Both the position numbers and the translations under genes were made by a program. DNA of 64,000 bases. It comes from Rattus norvegicus (taxonomy: Eukaryota > Chordata > Mammalia > Rodentia > Muridae). Shown in pieces: positions 1 to 12,349 of the stretch; within the stretch, counting starts at the first letter, position 1, and each line of letters begins with the position of its first letter. The stretch lies in contig NC_086034.1 in the NCBI RefSeq assembly GCF_036323735.1, positions 67,184,439-67,248,438 of the forward strand. Direction: 5' to 3'. The notes beneath the pieces are model-generated. The model saw only the letters and a list, made by a program, of their open reading frames with translations, made no database searches and was not told where the DNA came from.

Positions 1-682
1 TTGGGGTGCAGAGAACTGTTTATCTGGTCTGTTTCCTTCAGGTTCCAGCGGTGTCTCAGGCAGGGGTCCTGCCGCTCCTGGGCCCTCCCCCACGGGAGCC
101 CAGAGGCCTTATACAGTTTCCTCTTGGGCCAGGGATGTGGGCAGGGGTGAGCAGTGTTGGTGGTCTCTTCTGCTCTGCAGCCTCAGGAGTGCCCACCTGA
201 CCAGGCGGTGAGGTCTCTTTCCCACAGGGTCTGGGAGCAGAGAGCTGCTGCGGGCCGGGATCCTCGGGTGTGGGACTTCCGGTAAACACAGGAAGTGCCC
301 TGTCCTAGAGGAATTTTGCCTCTGTGTGTCCTGAGTTCACCAGGCAGGTTTCTTGCAGCAGAAAAGTTGGTCTTACCTGTGGTCCCGAGGCTCAAGTTTG
401 CTCGTGGGGTACTGCCTAAGTCCTCTCCGCAGCGGCAGCAACCGGGAAGATCTGCGCTGCTCTTTCCGGGAGCCTCCGTGCACCAGGGTTCCAGACGGCG
501 CCTGGTGTTTTCCTCTGGTGTCTGGATGTGTGCAGAGTGCAGTCTCTTCTGGTTTCCCAGGCCACCAGTCATGTCTCTTGCAGTTGGAAAGTTGGTTTTA
601 CCCGTGGTCCCGAGGCTCTTGGGGTGTTGCTTATGAGCTCTCCGTGGAGGCAGCAACCAGGAAGATCTGCACCGCCCTTTCT
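1..682 (-). mobile_element. L1 5' UTR monomer region, minus strand (body outside window)
   Basis: This GC-rich stretch matches the 5' UTR of the minus-strand L1 at 47499-48630 almost base for base, starting from the part equivalent to about 47970. By that alignment ORF1 would begin roughly 470 bp left of the window. The landmark CACCAGGCAG occurs at 338, and a second, partial copy of the same unit begins near 565, only about 230 bp later instead of the 608 bp seen in the other copy, so one monomer is internally shortened. The right end near 682 is the 5' terminus of the element. Confidence 0.85.
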
Positions 683-691
683 GCTTGTTAT

Positions 692-906
692 CTGTTTTTT
701 TTTGAGACAGTATCTGGATATGTAATCCATAATGGCCTCAAATTTGTTATGTAGAGGAGTATGGTCTTGAACTTCTGAGCCTATTGCCTCTAGCTCTCAG
801 GTACTGGAATTACAGCTATGTGTCTGTTTTACTCTGTACTGGGAACTAAGCTGAGGGTTCTGTGCCTAGTAGTCAAGCACTCAAACGAGCTCCATCTTCA
901 GCCCTG
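692..906 (-). mobile_element. B4-type (ID-B1 composite) SINE
   Basis: On the plus strand a B1-like part comes first (a GAGACAG start after a T-run, then a GGCCTCAAA-like box and an ATTACAG box). It is followed by an ID/tRNA-like part ending in CTTCAGCCC. Read on the minus strand this is ID then B1, the B4/ID_B1 order. It is diverged. Confidence 0.6.
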
Positions 907-1266
907 TGACTCTGGCTTTACTTTGTCCCCTGAAGCAGCACATTTAACAACATTCTGTGTAGTAATGACCAAGCTGTGTGGGCCAGTGAAATGAAGCAGA
1001 TTACAGTGTGCTTTAGCTGAGGACAGAGCCAGGGCGACTTACCTTAGAGATGGATAGTTTCTCTTTCTGCCTTTACATACCAAGCTATCTCCAAAGTCTC
1101 TGCTTTTATTTAGGAGACAAGCCCTTTGCATGTAAGCCATCTGTGCTGTCCACATTATCTGTTTTTGTTCCCCAGACAACAAGTCTTTCCTCCTCATCCC
1201 CACTATAAACAAAGATGAATTGCTTGTCTTGTTTCACTCACAGACTTAGGTCTCTCAAGATAACTT

Positions 1267-1643
1267 TTCTTTTTTTATTGGTTATTTTATTTATATGCAT
1301 TTCAAATGTTGTCCCCCTTCTCAGTTCCCCCTCTGCAAACCCCTATCCCATACTCCCTATACCCTTCCTCTATGAGGGTGTTCCCCTACCCACCCACCCA
1401 GTCCTGCCTCACCGTCCTAAAATCCCCCTATGCTGGACCATCGAGCCTTTACAAGACCAAGAGCCTCCCCTGCCATTGATGCCAGTGAAGGCCATCTTCT
1501 GCTACATATACAGCTGGAGCCATGGGTCCCCCCTTGTGTACTCTTTGGTTGGTGGTTTAGTCCCTGGGAGCTCTGGCAGGGGTGGGGGAGGTCCAGTTAG
1601 TTGATATTGTTGTTCTTCCTATGGGGTTGCAAGTCCTTTCAGG
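1267..1643 (-). mobile_element. 5'-truncated L1 3' UTR with target-site duplication
   Basis: The left end is a T-rich tail followed by the reverse complement of an older rodent L1 3' end (CATTTCAAATGTTGTCCCCC and the C-rich block after it). The 12-bp direct repeat TCAAGATAACTT lies at 1255-1266 and 1644-1655 and marks the insertion. Only about 377 bp of 3' UTR is present. Confidence 0.85.
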
Positions 1644-1655
1644 TCAAGATAACTT

Positions 1656-2394
1656 CTTATTTTCAACATTGATTGAAAGTAAATATTTCCTCTTCCATGT
1701 CATATTTATCAAGGGCATTCAGCTATTAGATTTATCAAAGGCCCATTTAGTAGCACGCAGAATTTCCAGTGGGTATAGTGATTTTTATTTTTTTTAGAGG
1801 GAGGGGGACACCTGTTTTCTCTTGGACTTTGCATTGATAAAAACTATATAATGGAAAAAGTTCTTGGCCCTAAAAGAACAGGATCCAGAAAAACCCAAGT
1901 TCCTCCCTCTAAATTGACGGAATTTGAAATTTGTCAAGTGTTTAGAATGATAATTCAAAATGACTTTATTTAGTGTTATTTTGTTTTGAGGCAATATCTT
2001 ATAAAGCCTGGGCTGACCTAAAATTCATTCTCCTCTTGCTTTAGGCTTGTACTCGCATAATCATGTGCCACAAGGATTAGCTCCTAAATTCTTCCTACAT
2101 TTTGATAGTAACTTGTGCTTAGGCGTTGAAAACATGAACTATTTGTACATCTAGAAACTCCTAAACACATTGAGTGTCAGTAGCAAAGTACAACATACAG
2201 TAAGAACTCTTCTGACATTAAAACTATTGAGCACAGAATGAACTTGGCGTGATTTTAGACATACTTGCTGTTAACCTCTTCTCTTCCCTTTTATGTTAGT
2301 GAATAGAGCAAAAGTACAATGTCAGTTTTCTTCTGGCTTCATTGTTTTTTTTTCTCTCAGCATAGAGCATTTATTTTAATCATAGGAAAAATGT
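1656..2394. other. Mostly unique, AT-rich sequence
   Basis: No gene is supported. A diverged B1-like fragment on the minus strand lies at about 1985-2075, with a GAGGCAATATCTTATAAAGCC start. I recognise nothing else. Confidence 0.5.
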
Positions 2395-2533
2395 GGCCAG
2401 GCAGTGGTAGTATACACGTTTAATCCCAGTATTTGGGAGGCAGAGGCCTGTGGGTCTCTATCAGTTAGAGGCCAGCCTGGTCTACAGAATGAGTTCCAGG
2501 ACATCCAAAGCTACACAGTTAAACCCTGTCTCA

Positions 2534-2536
<3 letters not shown>
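2395..2536 (+). mobile_element. B1 SINE
   Basis: It begins GGCCAGGCAGTGG, then has TTTAATCCCAGTATTTGGGA, GGCCAGCCTGGTCTACAGA and AAACCCTGTCTCAA, the canonical order of B1 boxes. The usual A-rich tail has been replaced by a long CAGG/GGAA microsatellite. Confidence 0.9.
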
Positions 2537-2599
<63 letters not shown>

Positions 2600-2675
2600 A
2601 CAGGAAGGAAGGAAGGAAGGAAGGAAGGAAGGAAGGAAGGAAGGAAGGAAGGGAGGGAGGGAGGGAGAGAGAGAA
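2536..2675 (+). repeat. Compound microsatellite (CAGG)n-(GGAA)n-(GGGA)n
   Basis: CAGG units run 2536-2599, GGAA units about 2603-2650, then GGGA and GA units to 2675. It directly follows the B1 3' end, so it probably grew from the SINE tail. Confidence 0.97.
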
Positions 2676-2760
2676 ACAAAGAAACAAAAGAAAACAAAAT
2701 AAAATTGTTAGGCATGTACTAGCTGAAAAGATTTTATATCTCCAATCAGCTTTTGGCATT

Positions 2761-2823
2761 TAGAAGTCTATGATGATCGCTTCTCGGCCTTTTGGCTAAG
2801 ATCAAGTGTAGAAGTCTATGATG
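2761..2823 (+). repeat. 15-bp target-site duplications flanking the U2 fragment
   Basis: TAGAAGTCTATGATG occurs at 2761-2775 and again, identical, at 2809-2823. The first three bases of the right copy overlap the last three bases of the U2 match, so the 3' junction has microhomology. Confidence 0.95.
2776..2811 (+). pseudogene. U2 snRNA 5'-end retropseudogene (36 nt)
   Basis: The 36 nt starting ATCGCTTCTCGGCCTTTTGG match the first 36 nt of mammalian U2 spliceosomal RNA as I know it, and stop just after the AAGTGTAG segment containing the branch-site recognition region. There is no poly(A) tail. Perfect 15-bp duplications flank it, so this is a retroinsertion of a 3'-truncated U2 RNA or cDNA rather than a functional gene: most of the RNA, including the Sm site, is absent. 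L1 machinery is the likely source of the insertion (inference). Confidence 0.92.
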
Positions 2824-3424
2824 TTCATTGCTTCAATTATCTGGGCATATATTTATTCAATATAATATAATGTAATACAATTAATATAATATAAATGAAA
2901 GAAAGTAAGGGAATGATTTCAGCTGTTTTCATCTAGTCCTTAGTAATCTTTTTGCTGACTAAACCTTCCTTTCTTTGAATGAAAAAAAAAAAAAACTGAC
3001 CCTTGGAAAGGTAGGGGATTCGTGTCTAAGGAACTTCCAAAAACCACTTTGAATATGACATTCTCTAGTCATTAGTATCTTAAGTATCTTAGACAAGAAA
3101 AGATTCTCAGAACTGAGTAGCAAGAACAAAATAATGATAAAGGTACTGTGAAAGTGTTGTTCTCTCTTTTAAACCCTCAACCCCCTCAGAAAACGGATTC
3201 ACCTTTTCTTTGTATCACACTTACAGAGTAGGCTACATAGCTTTACTTGTACAATGTTTTCATTACCCAAATTAAATAGGTTTTGAAATGTAACCAGTTT
3301 TGGGTGATGATAATGTAACTTTAAATGTAGCTTAGGAAACCAAACTATTAAAAAGTCAGAAAACCAACATATTCCTGAAGCTACACAATCTCTCCGTACA
3401 AAATTCAACAACTTTGGCTGGTCC
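2824..3424. other. Unique AT-rich sequence
   Basis: Contains a TATAA-rich patch at 2850-2895 and an A-run near 2981. No gene or clear repeat is recognised. Confidence 0.5.
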
Positions 3425-3530
3425 TGTTGGCATATACCCAAGATCCCAACTGGAAGACAGAATCAAGAAGACCACTAGATTTAAGACAATGTAGACCACA
3501 TAGTAAGACCTTGACTTGAAAATAATTAAG
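3425..3530 (+). mobile_element. Diverged B1/proto-B1 fragment
   Basis: Boxes resembling GGCATATACCCAAGATCCCA and CCACATAGTAAGACCTTGACT are in B1 order, followed by A-rich sequence. Strongly diverged. Confidence 0.5.
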
Positions 3531-3817
3531 AACCCCTCGCCAACTCAAATTAAAGAAAACCAAAACAAATTTTGGTCTAAATTAATAGACAAAATTTCTT
3601 TCGGTGTGTTCAAAATTTCAAAAGACTATGCCGTATAATGTAGTATGTGGCTAAAAGGTGGGCAGCATTTTTTTACATGCAGAAAGTTCTGGAGATCCCC
3701 CCTGGAAAGGCTTCCCAGTGATAAGGTGTATTGTAGAGGAAGAGATGGAAAGTTGGCAATGCACAGAGGGCAGAGGGAACATGACAGAGCTGTAACAGAA
3801 GACGAGATGGAATAGAC

Positions 3818-4020
3818 CAGGGGCTCTCAACCTGCAGGCCGCCACCCCTCTGAGTGTTGCATATGAGATACCCTGACATCAGATATTTACATTGTGATTC
3901 ATAACAGTGGCAAAATTACAGTCATAAAGTTGCAACGAAAGTAATTTTATGGTTGTGGGTCACCACAATGTGAGAAACATTATCAAAGAGTTGAAGGATT
4001 AGGAAGGTTGAGAAACAGTG
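3818..4020 (+). mobile_element. URR1-type hAT DNA transposon (MITE)
   Basis: The ends are imperfect terminal inverted repeats: CAGGGGCTCTCAACCTG at 3818 and AGGTTGAGAAACAGTG ending at 4020. The interior has the family's ATTTACATTGTGATTCATAA and TAATTTTATGGTTGTGGGTC boxes. The 8 bp on each side (GAATAGAC and GCCTAGAC) match at 6 of 8 positions, as expected for an aged hAT duplication. It encodes nothing. Confidence 0.85.
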
Positions 4021-5169
<1,149 letters not shown>

Positions 5170-5270
5170 GGTATACATCCTGTCACATACCTACAATCCC
5201 AACACTTGGGAGAGTCGGGCAGAAAGATATTAGGTCTGAGCTAACTAGTGACATCCTATCTAAAAGTTAA
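5170..5270 (+). mobile_element. Diverged B1-like SINE fragment
   Basis: CTACAATCCCAACACTTGGG and GTGACATCCTATCTAAAA are B1 boxes, followed by an A-run at 5268-5277. Confidence 0.6.
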
Positions 5271-5277
5271 AAAAAAA

Positions 5278-7685
5278 GGTGGGGGAGGGGAGAAAGGCAT
5301 ACCTAGCCAAGACACTGACTTTGAAGATGCAAACTGATATTCTGCCTATGGTCCAGGAAGGATATTGCTGAATCTATTTAAGGACTTAACATTAGTCCAA
5401 TTTTCCCATTTCCTGACTTGATGATGATGATGATGGATGGGCTCAAGTCTCCCCTGGACTTCTTCAAATCCTCTCGAGATGAGCCGTCTGCATCAAGGAA
5501 TGCTCACTCCTGCCCCTCTCCAATACAAAATCGATATGAATCTGACCATGGATTCTGTATCAGGTGGCTCCTGACTGCCTGCTGTGGTCTACCACTCCCT
5601 TCTGGGCAGCATGGTCCTGCCGTCTTTGAGAGCTGTTTCTGTCCAGGAACAGAGTCAGATTTCTCATTAGTCTGTGAAATAGCTGCTGGACGAGCTGTAT
5701 TCTCGGCTGAAATTCCCAGCACTGGGTGAGTCATGACCAAGATCCTGTTGAAGCCAGCCTGAGCTGCATTCTGTGTTTATGGCCACAGAGGGGTAAAAAA
5801 AAAATCTAAAGCTTAACATTTGGATTCAGGCTGCATTCAGATGCATCCACTGGACCTTTGGTGCTTGATCATCTGAGGGGTTATTGGAGTGCTCTACTTT
5901 TAATTATAAGTCATTGAAATCCACATAAGAATTATGACTGAAACCAGGAGCCTGGCGTTATAATAGAATCAGAATTTTTATGTTTTTTCTGTGAAGGAAG
6001 CAAGGAAGTTAGAACCACTCAGTAAGCTCTGAATAAATCATGTCCCTGGCTCCAGTGCACAGGGACCCAGCATTTCCTCTGTTAGGCCCAGCTGATGGAC
6101 CTCTATAAAAATCTTAACAGGCACTTAGGGCTCAGCAGGAGCTCTGTTGGGATGAAATCATGGAGCACTGGAGGACAGCATCCCATGGCAACTGTCAGTC
6201 GCATAGGAACAGAAGGGATGCCTAGGGTTTGTGTTTTCTCTGGGAATGGCCTCTGGGATGGAGAAGCCTTATTAAATTTCAAAGACCCAAGTACTAAGAC
6301 TCTAGGGAGGCTTTCTCTTCTGATATACTGGGTAGGAAAGCAAGCCATTTTCTTGTTGGGAAACAAACCTTAGCAGACCAATAGGGGTTATTGGTAGGCA
6401 TATTTGGTTCCAAATACAATGGATGAGGGAAAAGGAGAAAAAGAGGTTAGCTCTAGCATCCATTCTATGTGCTCCCTGGCCCATTGAGATACAAGCAAGG
6501 CAGTAGTTCTGCCTCTCTGACCACAACAGAGTATATTCTAGACTATAAGCAAACATGAATCCTTTCTCCCTTAAGTGTTTCACAATAGCACCAAAGTAAC
6601 TCATTTAGTAAAATTCCTACTTCTGTTTTAACACTCACAACACTCTAAGGCACGGGGCTCTGAGAAATAATTAATTAACTAATCTGTGGATTCCGGAATT
6701 ATCTTCTTGTATCTGCACTGCACACAGTACCGTGTACATTAGCAGGAGGATGAGAACTGCTGTACTAGATAGGTGGGGTTAGCATTCTTGGGAGGCAGTC
6801 ATACTCTCTGGCAGCAGAGAATGAAAGCCCCTTTCATGGTTTTCTACAAAGAGCAAAGGAGAAACATATTGAAATGAAATAATCACTTGAAGAAGGAGCT
6901 ACATTAAGGGGCCAAGACATTTTTGCTGAGGTCACAAGTCCCAGATCTTTAAGTTCAGACAGGGTCACACTCTGATCACTTGGGTTGTATATGACCTTGA
7001 CTTTATTTAATATAAAAAAACCCTACAATAAAAATCCACTGTGGAAAGATAGAAGGCATGTCTAATGGGCATAAGTTTTCTATTTCTAGTACCTTCAACA
7101 CATCTTGTCTTTATTGAATATCATAATACATGTGTTATCTAGAATGGACAACTAGGCTAGTTTACTTCTGTCATTCATATTTTATAATTAGGAATGACAT
7201 GTAATATGTGGACATTTGGAGGCTTTTTTAAGAGCCCACTTTAAGCCAAATAAAACCTTCAATTAGCACAGATTTGAGTTAAGTCGGCAGCTTGTGAGTT
7301 AAGGAGGGAGGACTCAATGTCAAATGCCATTTCTTAATTTAATAAGCATGAAATGTTTCTCCTTTGCAGTGGTAATCTCTGGGATTTCCTGGTACTTGTA
7401 TTTCACCTCAGAGAATTCCCAGAACCCCTACACATATCAGCTTTGCTTTTCCCACCTTCGGTGTGATTAGCTCCGTGAATATCTTTCAAAATTCAAATAT
7501 CTTCCAGGATAAGAAGGAAGATAGAGTCCACTAAGCAACAGATAGATACTGCTGGACATTTGCCATAAGTTTATTAGAGCAAATATTGTAAGAAAGCTAA
7601 AAAACACTAATGTAGAAACAAGATTCCTGCCACAAATGGAATTTTTAAAGATATCCATTCAAAATCTTTTCTATCTTTACCTACA
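5278..7685. other. Unique sequence, no gene recognised
   Basis: Short chance open frames occur but none has a recognisable domain. A short (GAT)n run lies at 5421-5436. I see no clear repeat; conserved non-coding elements cannot be judged by eye. Confidence 0.5.
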
Positions 7686-7689
7686 TAGC

Positions 7690-8092
7690 CTCACTGTGGT
7701 GGGTAGTTTTTTTTGTCAGCTTCACACAGGCTAAGAGTACGTGAAAGGAAGGAACCTCGATTAAGAAAATGCTTCCATAAGCTAAGGCTGTAGAACATTC
7801 TCTTAATCAGTGATTGACGGGAGAGAGCCCTGCTTATTGTGGGTAGTACCATCCTGGGTTCTCTAAGAAATCAGGCTGAGCCAGCCATGAGGAGCAGGCC
7901 AGTAACAGCACCCTTCTATGGCGTTGACATGAGCTCCTCCTTCCAGGCTGGTGCCCTGCTTGAGTTCCTGCCCTAGCTTTGTTCAAGGATGGACTACAAT
8001 GTAGAAGTTTAAGCCAAATAAACCCTTTTCTCCCCAGTTTGCTTTGTGGTCATGGTGTTTCATCACAGAAATAGAAAACCAAACTAAGATAC
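7690..8092 (+). mobile_element. LTR-like rodent interspersed repeat, family unassigned
   Basis: This unit of about 400 bp is a recurrent rodent repeat type. It has a GTCAGCTTCACACAGGCTA start, a GGCTGAGCCAGCCATGAGG box, an AATAAA signal near 8020, then GTGGTCATGGTGTTTCATCA and an end of AAACCAAACTAAGAT. A polyadenylation signal near the 3' end is what an LTR would show, so a MaLR-related solo LTR is my best guess. Confidence 0.55.
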
Positions 8093-8463
8093 TCACTGTA
8101 GACTTTCTCTTCAACGCCCCTGGCTCCTTCTCTACTCTTGTGAGTCTTACGTATTCATGAGCGTGTGCGGTACCAGTAAATCCACCTTTACTGACATCTT
8201 CTCTTTCTTCTTGGAGCTCATAGCCTGAAAGTGGAAGCATACTTTTGGAAATGAAAATCAAATAGGATAAGTACTTAGCCCTCTGACTCCTGGAGGAAAT
8301 GATTTTCTGAACCTCAGCATTAAACCCAAGCAAAATGGAAGACGCCCTTAGGCGATGTGAACCTTTTCACTCACTCGAGGTCAATAGTTTGCATCAAGAA
8401 GGATGCAGAATGAGTGACCCTTCCACTACTCAAGACATTAAATTGAGACTTTTGGCATAAATC

Positions 8464-8625
8464 TCTAACCCCATGAACTGGGAGACTTAGACAGGACAAT
8501 CACAAAATCAATTTCAAGGAAAACCCCATCTTAAAATGAAAAGTAAGAGGAGGGCTAAGAATAGTTGGGAACTGTAGAACTGGCCTAGCATGTGCAAGGT
8601 CCAACTCCAAACACCTCACAAGCCA
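8464..8625 (+). mobile_element. Diverged B1-like plus ID-like sequence
   Basis: A weak B1-like part (ACTGGGAGACTTAGACAGG ... AAAACCCCATCTTA) is followed by an ID/tRNA-like part containing TGGCCTAGCATGTGCAAGGT. Low similarity. Confidence 0.4.
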
Positions 8626-9357
8626 AACAAAATACATCTGTGACTTATTCTTTATCACAGAAAAAGCCCTTAATAGGTTATTAAAATACAAACCTTTTGC
8701 CCTAGGAACATACCTGGGCAGCACACTTGGAAAGATTCTTGTTTGGTTACTTTCATTGGGACAAAAGCCCTCATCGTTCCGTTGCTCTCTTTGCAGGTTC
8801 CCTTTGGCCTGTCAGCCTCTGAGCAATGGTAGCTTCATGCTCTTTTGACCTTCAGTGAGGATCTAAGATTGTATTCATGTTCATACCCAGGTATCAGAAC
8901 CACAGCACAAAGTATGTGCTGTCTGATAGGTTTCAGGAACTTCTGGTATTCTTCCCCTCAAGTGTAAACATCTCTGATACAGGAGCCTTGAGGAGATGAA
9001 GCCTTAGGAGGTGGATCATTAGGGGCAGAATCTTAGAAGGCAGATCCTTAGAGACTTAGGGGACAGAGACTGTAGAAGAAGGTGGTGAAGTCATAAGGAG
9101 TAGGGGTTGACATGAAAAAGAACTCACAGGACCTTCAGCCTCTTCCTTTCCCTTTTCTCCACATTAGAACATGCTCACCAGGTTCCCCATGACGTAGAGG
9201 ACAGGTTCTGACCAGAATCAATGCCTCAATCCTGAACTTCCTAGCCTCCCAGCCAGTAAGAACGAATTTGCAATATTTTTTTTTATCAGTTTCCCGTATG
9301 TGCTATTTTATTATAACAGCTCAAGTTAAAATAAAGACTATCAATTTCTTAAGAAAC
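8626..9357. other. Unique sequence
   Basis: No gene or clear repeat recognised. It includes a T-run near 9278. Confidence 0.45.
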
Positions 9358-9475
9358 AGGGGTCTCACTATGTTGCTACAAATGGTCTTGAACTTTTAGA
9401 CTGTAGATATCCTCCCGCCCACTTTCCAAGGGATTGGTGTAATAGGCACACATCACCACTCCAAACTTCAGATAA
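9358..9475 (-). mobile_element. Diverged B1 fragment
   Basis: GGGGTCTCACTATGTTGCTA and GGTCTTGAACTT are minus-strand B1 boxes. A (AAAAC)n run follows at 9478-9500. Confidence 0.6.
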
Positions 9476-9527
9476 AAACAAAACAAAACAAAACAAAACC
9501 AACCCAGAAGCAAAGTAAAAAAAAGAC

Positions 9528-9735
9528 CTATGAGATAGCTTAACAGCACACCAGCTACCAAGAATAGCTGTGAGGACAGAGGGTTCCGGCTTGATTCCCA
9601 ACAACCACATAGCAGCTCCCAACTGGGTATAACTACACTTCCAAGGAACTTGATACCTTCTTCTGGTCTCCATGGACACCAGGCATGTATGTGGCTCACT
9701 GATACGCATCTAGCCAAACACCTATACACGTTTGT
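9528..9735 (+). mobile_element. B2/B3-type SINE, diverged
   Basis: TATGAGATAGCTTAACAGCA, TTGATTCCCAACAACCACAT and CTTCTTCTGGTCTCCATGG follow the B2 family order (tRNA-like head, then the CAACCACAT box, then the TTCTGG box). Confidence 0.7.
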
Positions 9736-9739
9736 TGTA

Positions 9740-9880
9740 GATTTGGTCTATCATCCTGAGGTCAATTCCCAGCAACCACATGGTGGCTCAGAACCATCTG
9801 TAATGAGGTCTAGTGTCCTCTTCTGGCCTGCAGGCGTACATGCAGACAAAACACTGAATACAAAATAAATAAATTAACCA
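9740..9880 (+). mobile_element. B2 SINE, 5'-truncated
   Basis: CAATTCCCAGCAACCACATG, GTGGCTCAGAACCATCTGTA and CTCTTCTGGCCTGCAGG are close to B2. It ends with the AATAAATAAATTA tail. The tRNA-like head is missing. Confidence 0.85.
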
Positions 9881-10039
9881 GGGGGGCTGTAGGTCTGGGT
9901 CTGGGGCCTCCAGATGGAATATAAATTTAGTAAGTAATGAGTCAGGAATATCAGAGGGGAGAGTATGTTAGCCTCATAGAGGTTAAAAAGTGGCCCAGCC
10001 ATTGAATATTTAAATATAAGGGTGAGCGTGAGTGTCTTT

Positions 10040-10190
10040 CATTCAGGAACCCAAAATACTCCTCCACAAAGGCCACACCTACCCCAACAAGGACACACTT
10101 CCTAATACTACCACTCCCCAGTAATTAAGCATTCAAATATATGAGCCTTTTGGGGGAGAGGGAGTTCATTCTTATTCAAACCACCATGAA
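10040..10190 (+). mobile_element. Rodent interspersed repeat fragment, family unassigned
   Basis: AAGGCCACACCTACCCCAAC, AAGGACACACTTCCTAATAC and TTATTCAAACCACCA match the 3' part of the repeat also seen at 23035-23384 and 58925-59228. Confidence 0.6.
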
Positions 10191-10199
10191 ATAGAACAT

Positions 10200-12205
10200 T
10201 TCGTTCTGGAGAATTTAACCTTCTCATTCTCTCATACCTCTATGAGAGGGCCAGTGCAGAGCTGCTTGTCTTCTGCACCCCAGCCCATCCGCATGTTCAA
10301 CTGCTGGCTATCACCTTGGTAACCAGGGCACATCTGCACAGGTGTCCAGAAGCCCCACTGGTAGAGCAAGGCTCAGAGTGCACGTAGTAAAGACGCCCAG
10401 TTCACACTGCAAACTGCCATCTAGCAGCGTGCCTCCGGCTTCTGTTAGTGTGATCCTCTTATGGTCTATAAAATGTACCCTAAAATTAATTTCAGAGAAA
10501 ATATGGTGGCCTCGCCCTCTTCTGCTTCTCACTCGACTGCTAACTCAGCAGCCCCTAGGGAGAAGAGTCTGAAAGATCAGGGCTCACAAGCCCATCTTCT
10601 TGGACTTAGCAACTGTTCCTCTCTGTCACCTTTTCTCAGTATTACATCTACAATCTCCAAACATTAGTTGAGGAGAACAGTGACAGTGCACAGCCCAAAA
10701 GTGACAAAGACTTGAGGCATACCCCTGAACAAACTAACCTGGAGAAGTGCAGACTCTATGATGTCCTGAGGAAATTAACCACTGTACCTCCATTAGTTAT
10801 CAAGCCCCAAGCAAAGGGGAAAATGGAATCTCTCAGCACTGTCCTGGTCTGAACTCACTGGATAATATGTGATTAGAGGTTTTGAGGTACAGCCACCCCA
10901 TAGCCATCTCTCTAAAAGCAGGTAGGCAAGATGCTATCCTCTGTGGCTTTATGGGAAGAGGGGATCTGTCCTTGGTTGGCCACAGGGGTGACCGGTTACA
11001 CAGAGGAGGGAGGAGGGAAAAGAAAGATTCATCACCTTGTGCCTTGGGGAAAAGAGACCAGGGGACTACATCTTCTTTGACTAAGACAGCAGGGCCCAGT
11101 AAAGGACCAGGATGCTTTGGTTAACCTCAAGGAACAAGAAAATCCTACCACAGTCCAGGCAAAGAAGATGACAGTAACACCTTGGTGAATTGCAGCATAA
11201 CTGAGGTTTCTGCTCCTGTGAACAGCATTCCATACAGTCCACTGGGAACTGCATCCTCATCAAGCCTGTTGTGGTTTGTAGGCCTTAAAGTCTTACAACC
11301 AAGCTATAATCCCATAATTCTTTGGCACAGGACGGTGGTCTCAGACAAGCTTTCATTCTAACACTTTATTTTCTGGCCTTTGCTTGCTCGTGAATTACCC
11401 CATAAAATATTGGGAACATATTTTTGATCCTTTATGATTCTTCCTACATATCTGGGGCTAAAAGCAGACACAGTTCTTGGTATTAGGGGGTGTCATTTGA
11501 CGCACTGAAGCCTGGAAAATAGTGTCTTTCGGTTGAAGTTAGTAAGACGAAGCTTCTAAGAGCTCTAGCTCTCAGGATCTTCGGGTGCAAAACTAAAGTT
11601 TCATTCCGTATGTAAATAGTACATGGGCGTAAGTTTTCTTCAAGTGGAACACTCTTCTTCAAGGTGTAGCGCAGTCATTTTGTGGGTCAGAGCCCCCAGT
11701 TAATTGTTCCTGCCTTCAGTGCTTGTTTTCCTCTCTGAGCCCCTGCTGTTTGAACAATGGTTTACAAGCCTTTCTCACTTAGCACACGTTTGCTGTTAGA
11801 CGTAGGCATCAGTCCAGCTACATTAAAGCAGAGTGTCTAACATGGATCTAGAAGCTCACAGACTTGTGCAAGGCCTAGAAGGGACTTCAGACAGAGCTCC
11901 CAGCAGCACTGCCTGGAGGCCCTTCTAACAGGAGAGAACTCTGTCCCTGCCACACTGAAACAAATGGCACTGGGGTTATCCAGGGGTCGATGGCTAGTCG
12001 CAGAGCTGAAATTCAATGTTTTGGGAGCTTTCGCTACTCCCTCTGAGGCCTACCAGTTTAGTGCAGGGATGTCAAGAGCCCAACCCCTTCAAGCTAGCTT
12101 GCTGGCATCAGTAAGTGTAGCAGTGAGCAGCTGGCTCCCATCTCACCCCTGCCAAATCTCAGACTATGAGATTTTCCCAGGTCTCAAGTAGCACTCATTT
12201 TTTTA
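10200..12205. other. Unique sequence, no gene recognised
   Basis: A stop-free stretch without an ATG lies at about 10608-10850 on the plus strand. I do not recognise its translation and cannot tell it from chance. No repeats are obvious. Confidence 0.45.
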
Positions 12206-12209
12206 TTAT

Positions 12210-12345
12210 TATTATTTCCTTCTGAAACAGTCTGGCCGTTAGCCTAGACTGGCCTTGAACTCCTGCTTTGGCCTCTTGTACTGAGTACACTTGGACAGTA
12301 TTTGCAATTACTGGCCTGAGTCACCACACCTGGCTAACTTGAGCT
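12210..12345 (-). mobile_element. Diverged B1-like SINE
   Basis: TGAAACAGTCTGGCCGTTAG, GGCCTTGAACTCCTGC and GAGTCACCACACCTGGCTAA are minus-strand B1 boxes following a TTATTATT tail. Confidence 0.7.
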
Positions 12346-12349
12346 TGAT

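Noticed and set aside
2450..2763. Open frames with long Gln-Ala-Gly-Arg or Leu-Pro-Ala-Cys repeats
   Set aside because: These are translations of the CAGG/GGAA microsatellite, not genes.
2776..2811. A functional U2 snRNA gene
   Set aside because: Only 36 nt are present, no promoter elements or 3' box are seen, and target duplications show it is a retroinsertion.
10608..10850. A stop-free stretch of about 80 codons without an ATG, considered as a processed pseudogene fragment
   Set aside because: I do not recognise the translation, there is no A tail or duplication nearby, and neighbouring frames do not continue a protein. A translated search against rodent proteins would decide.
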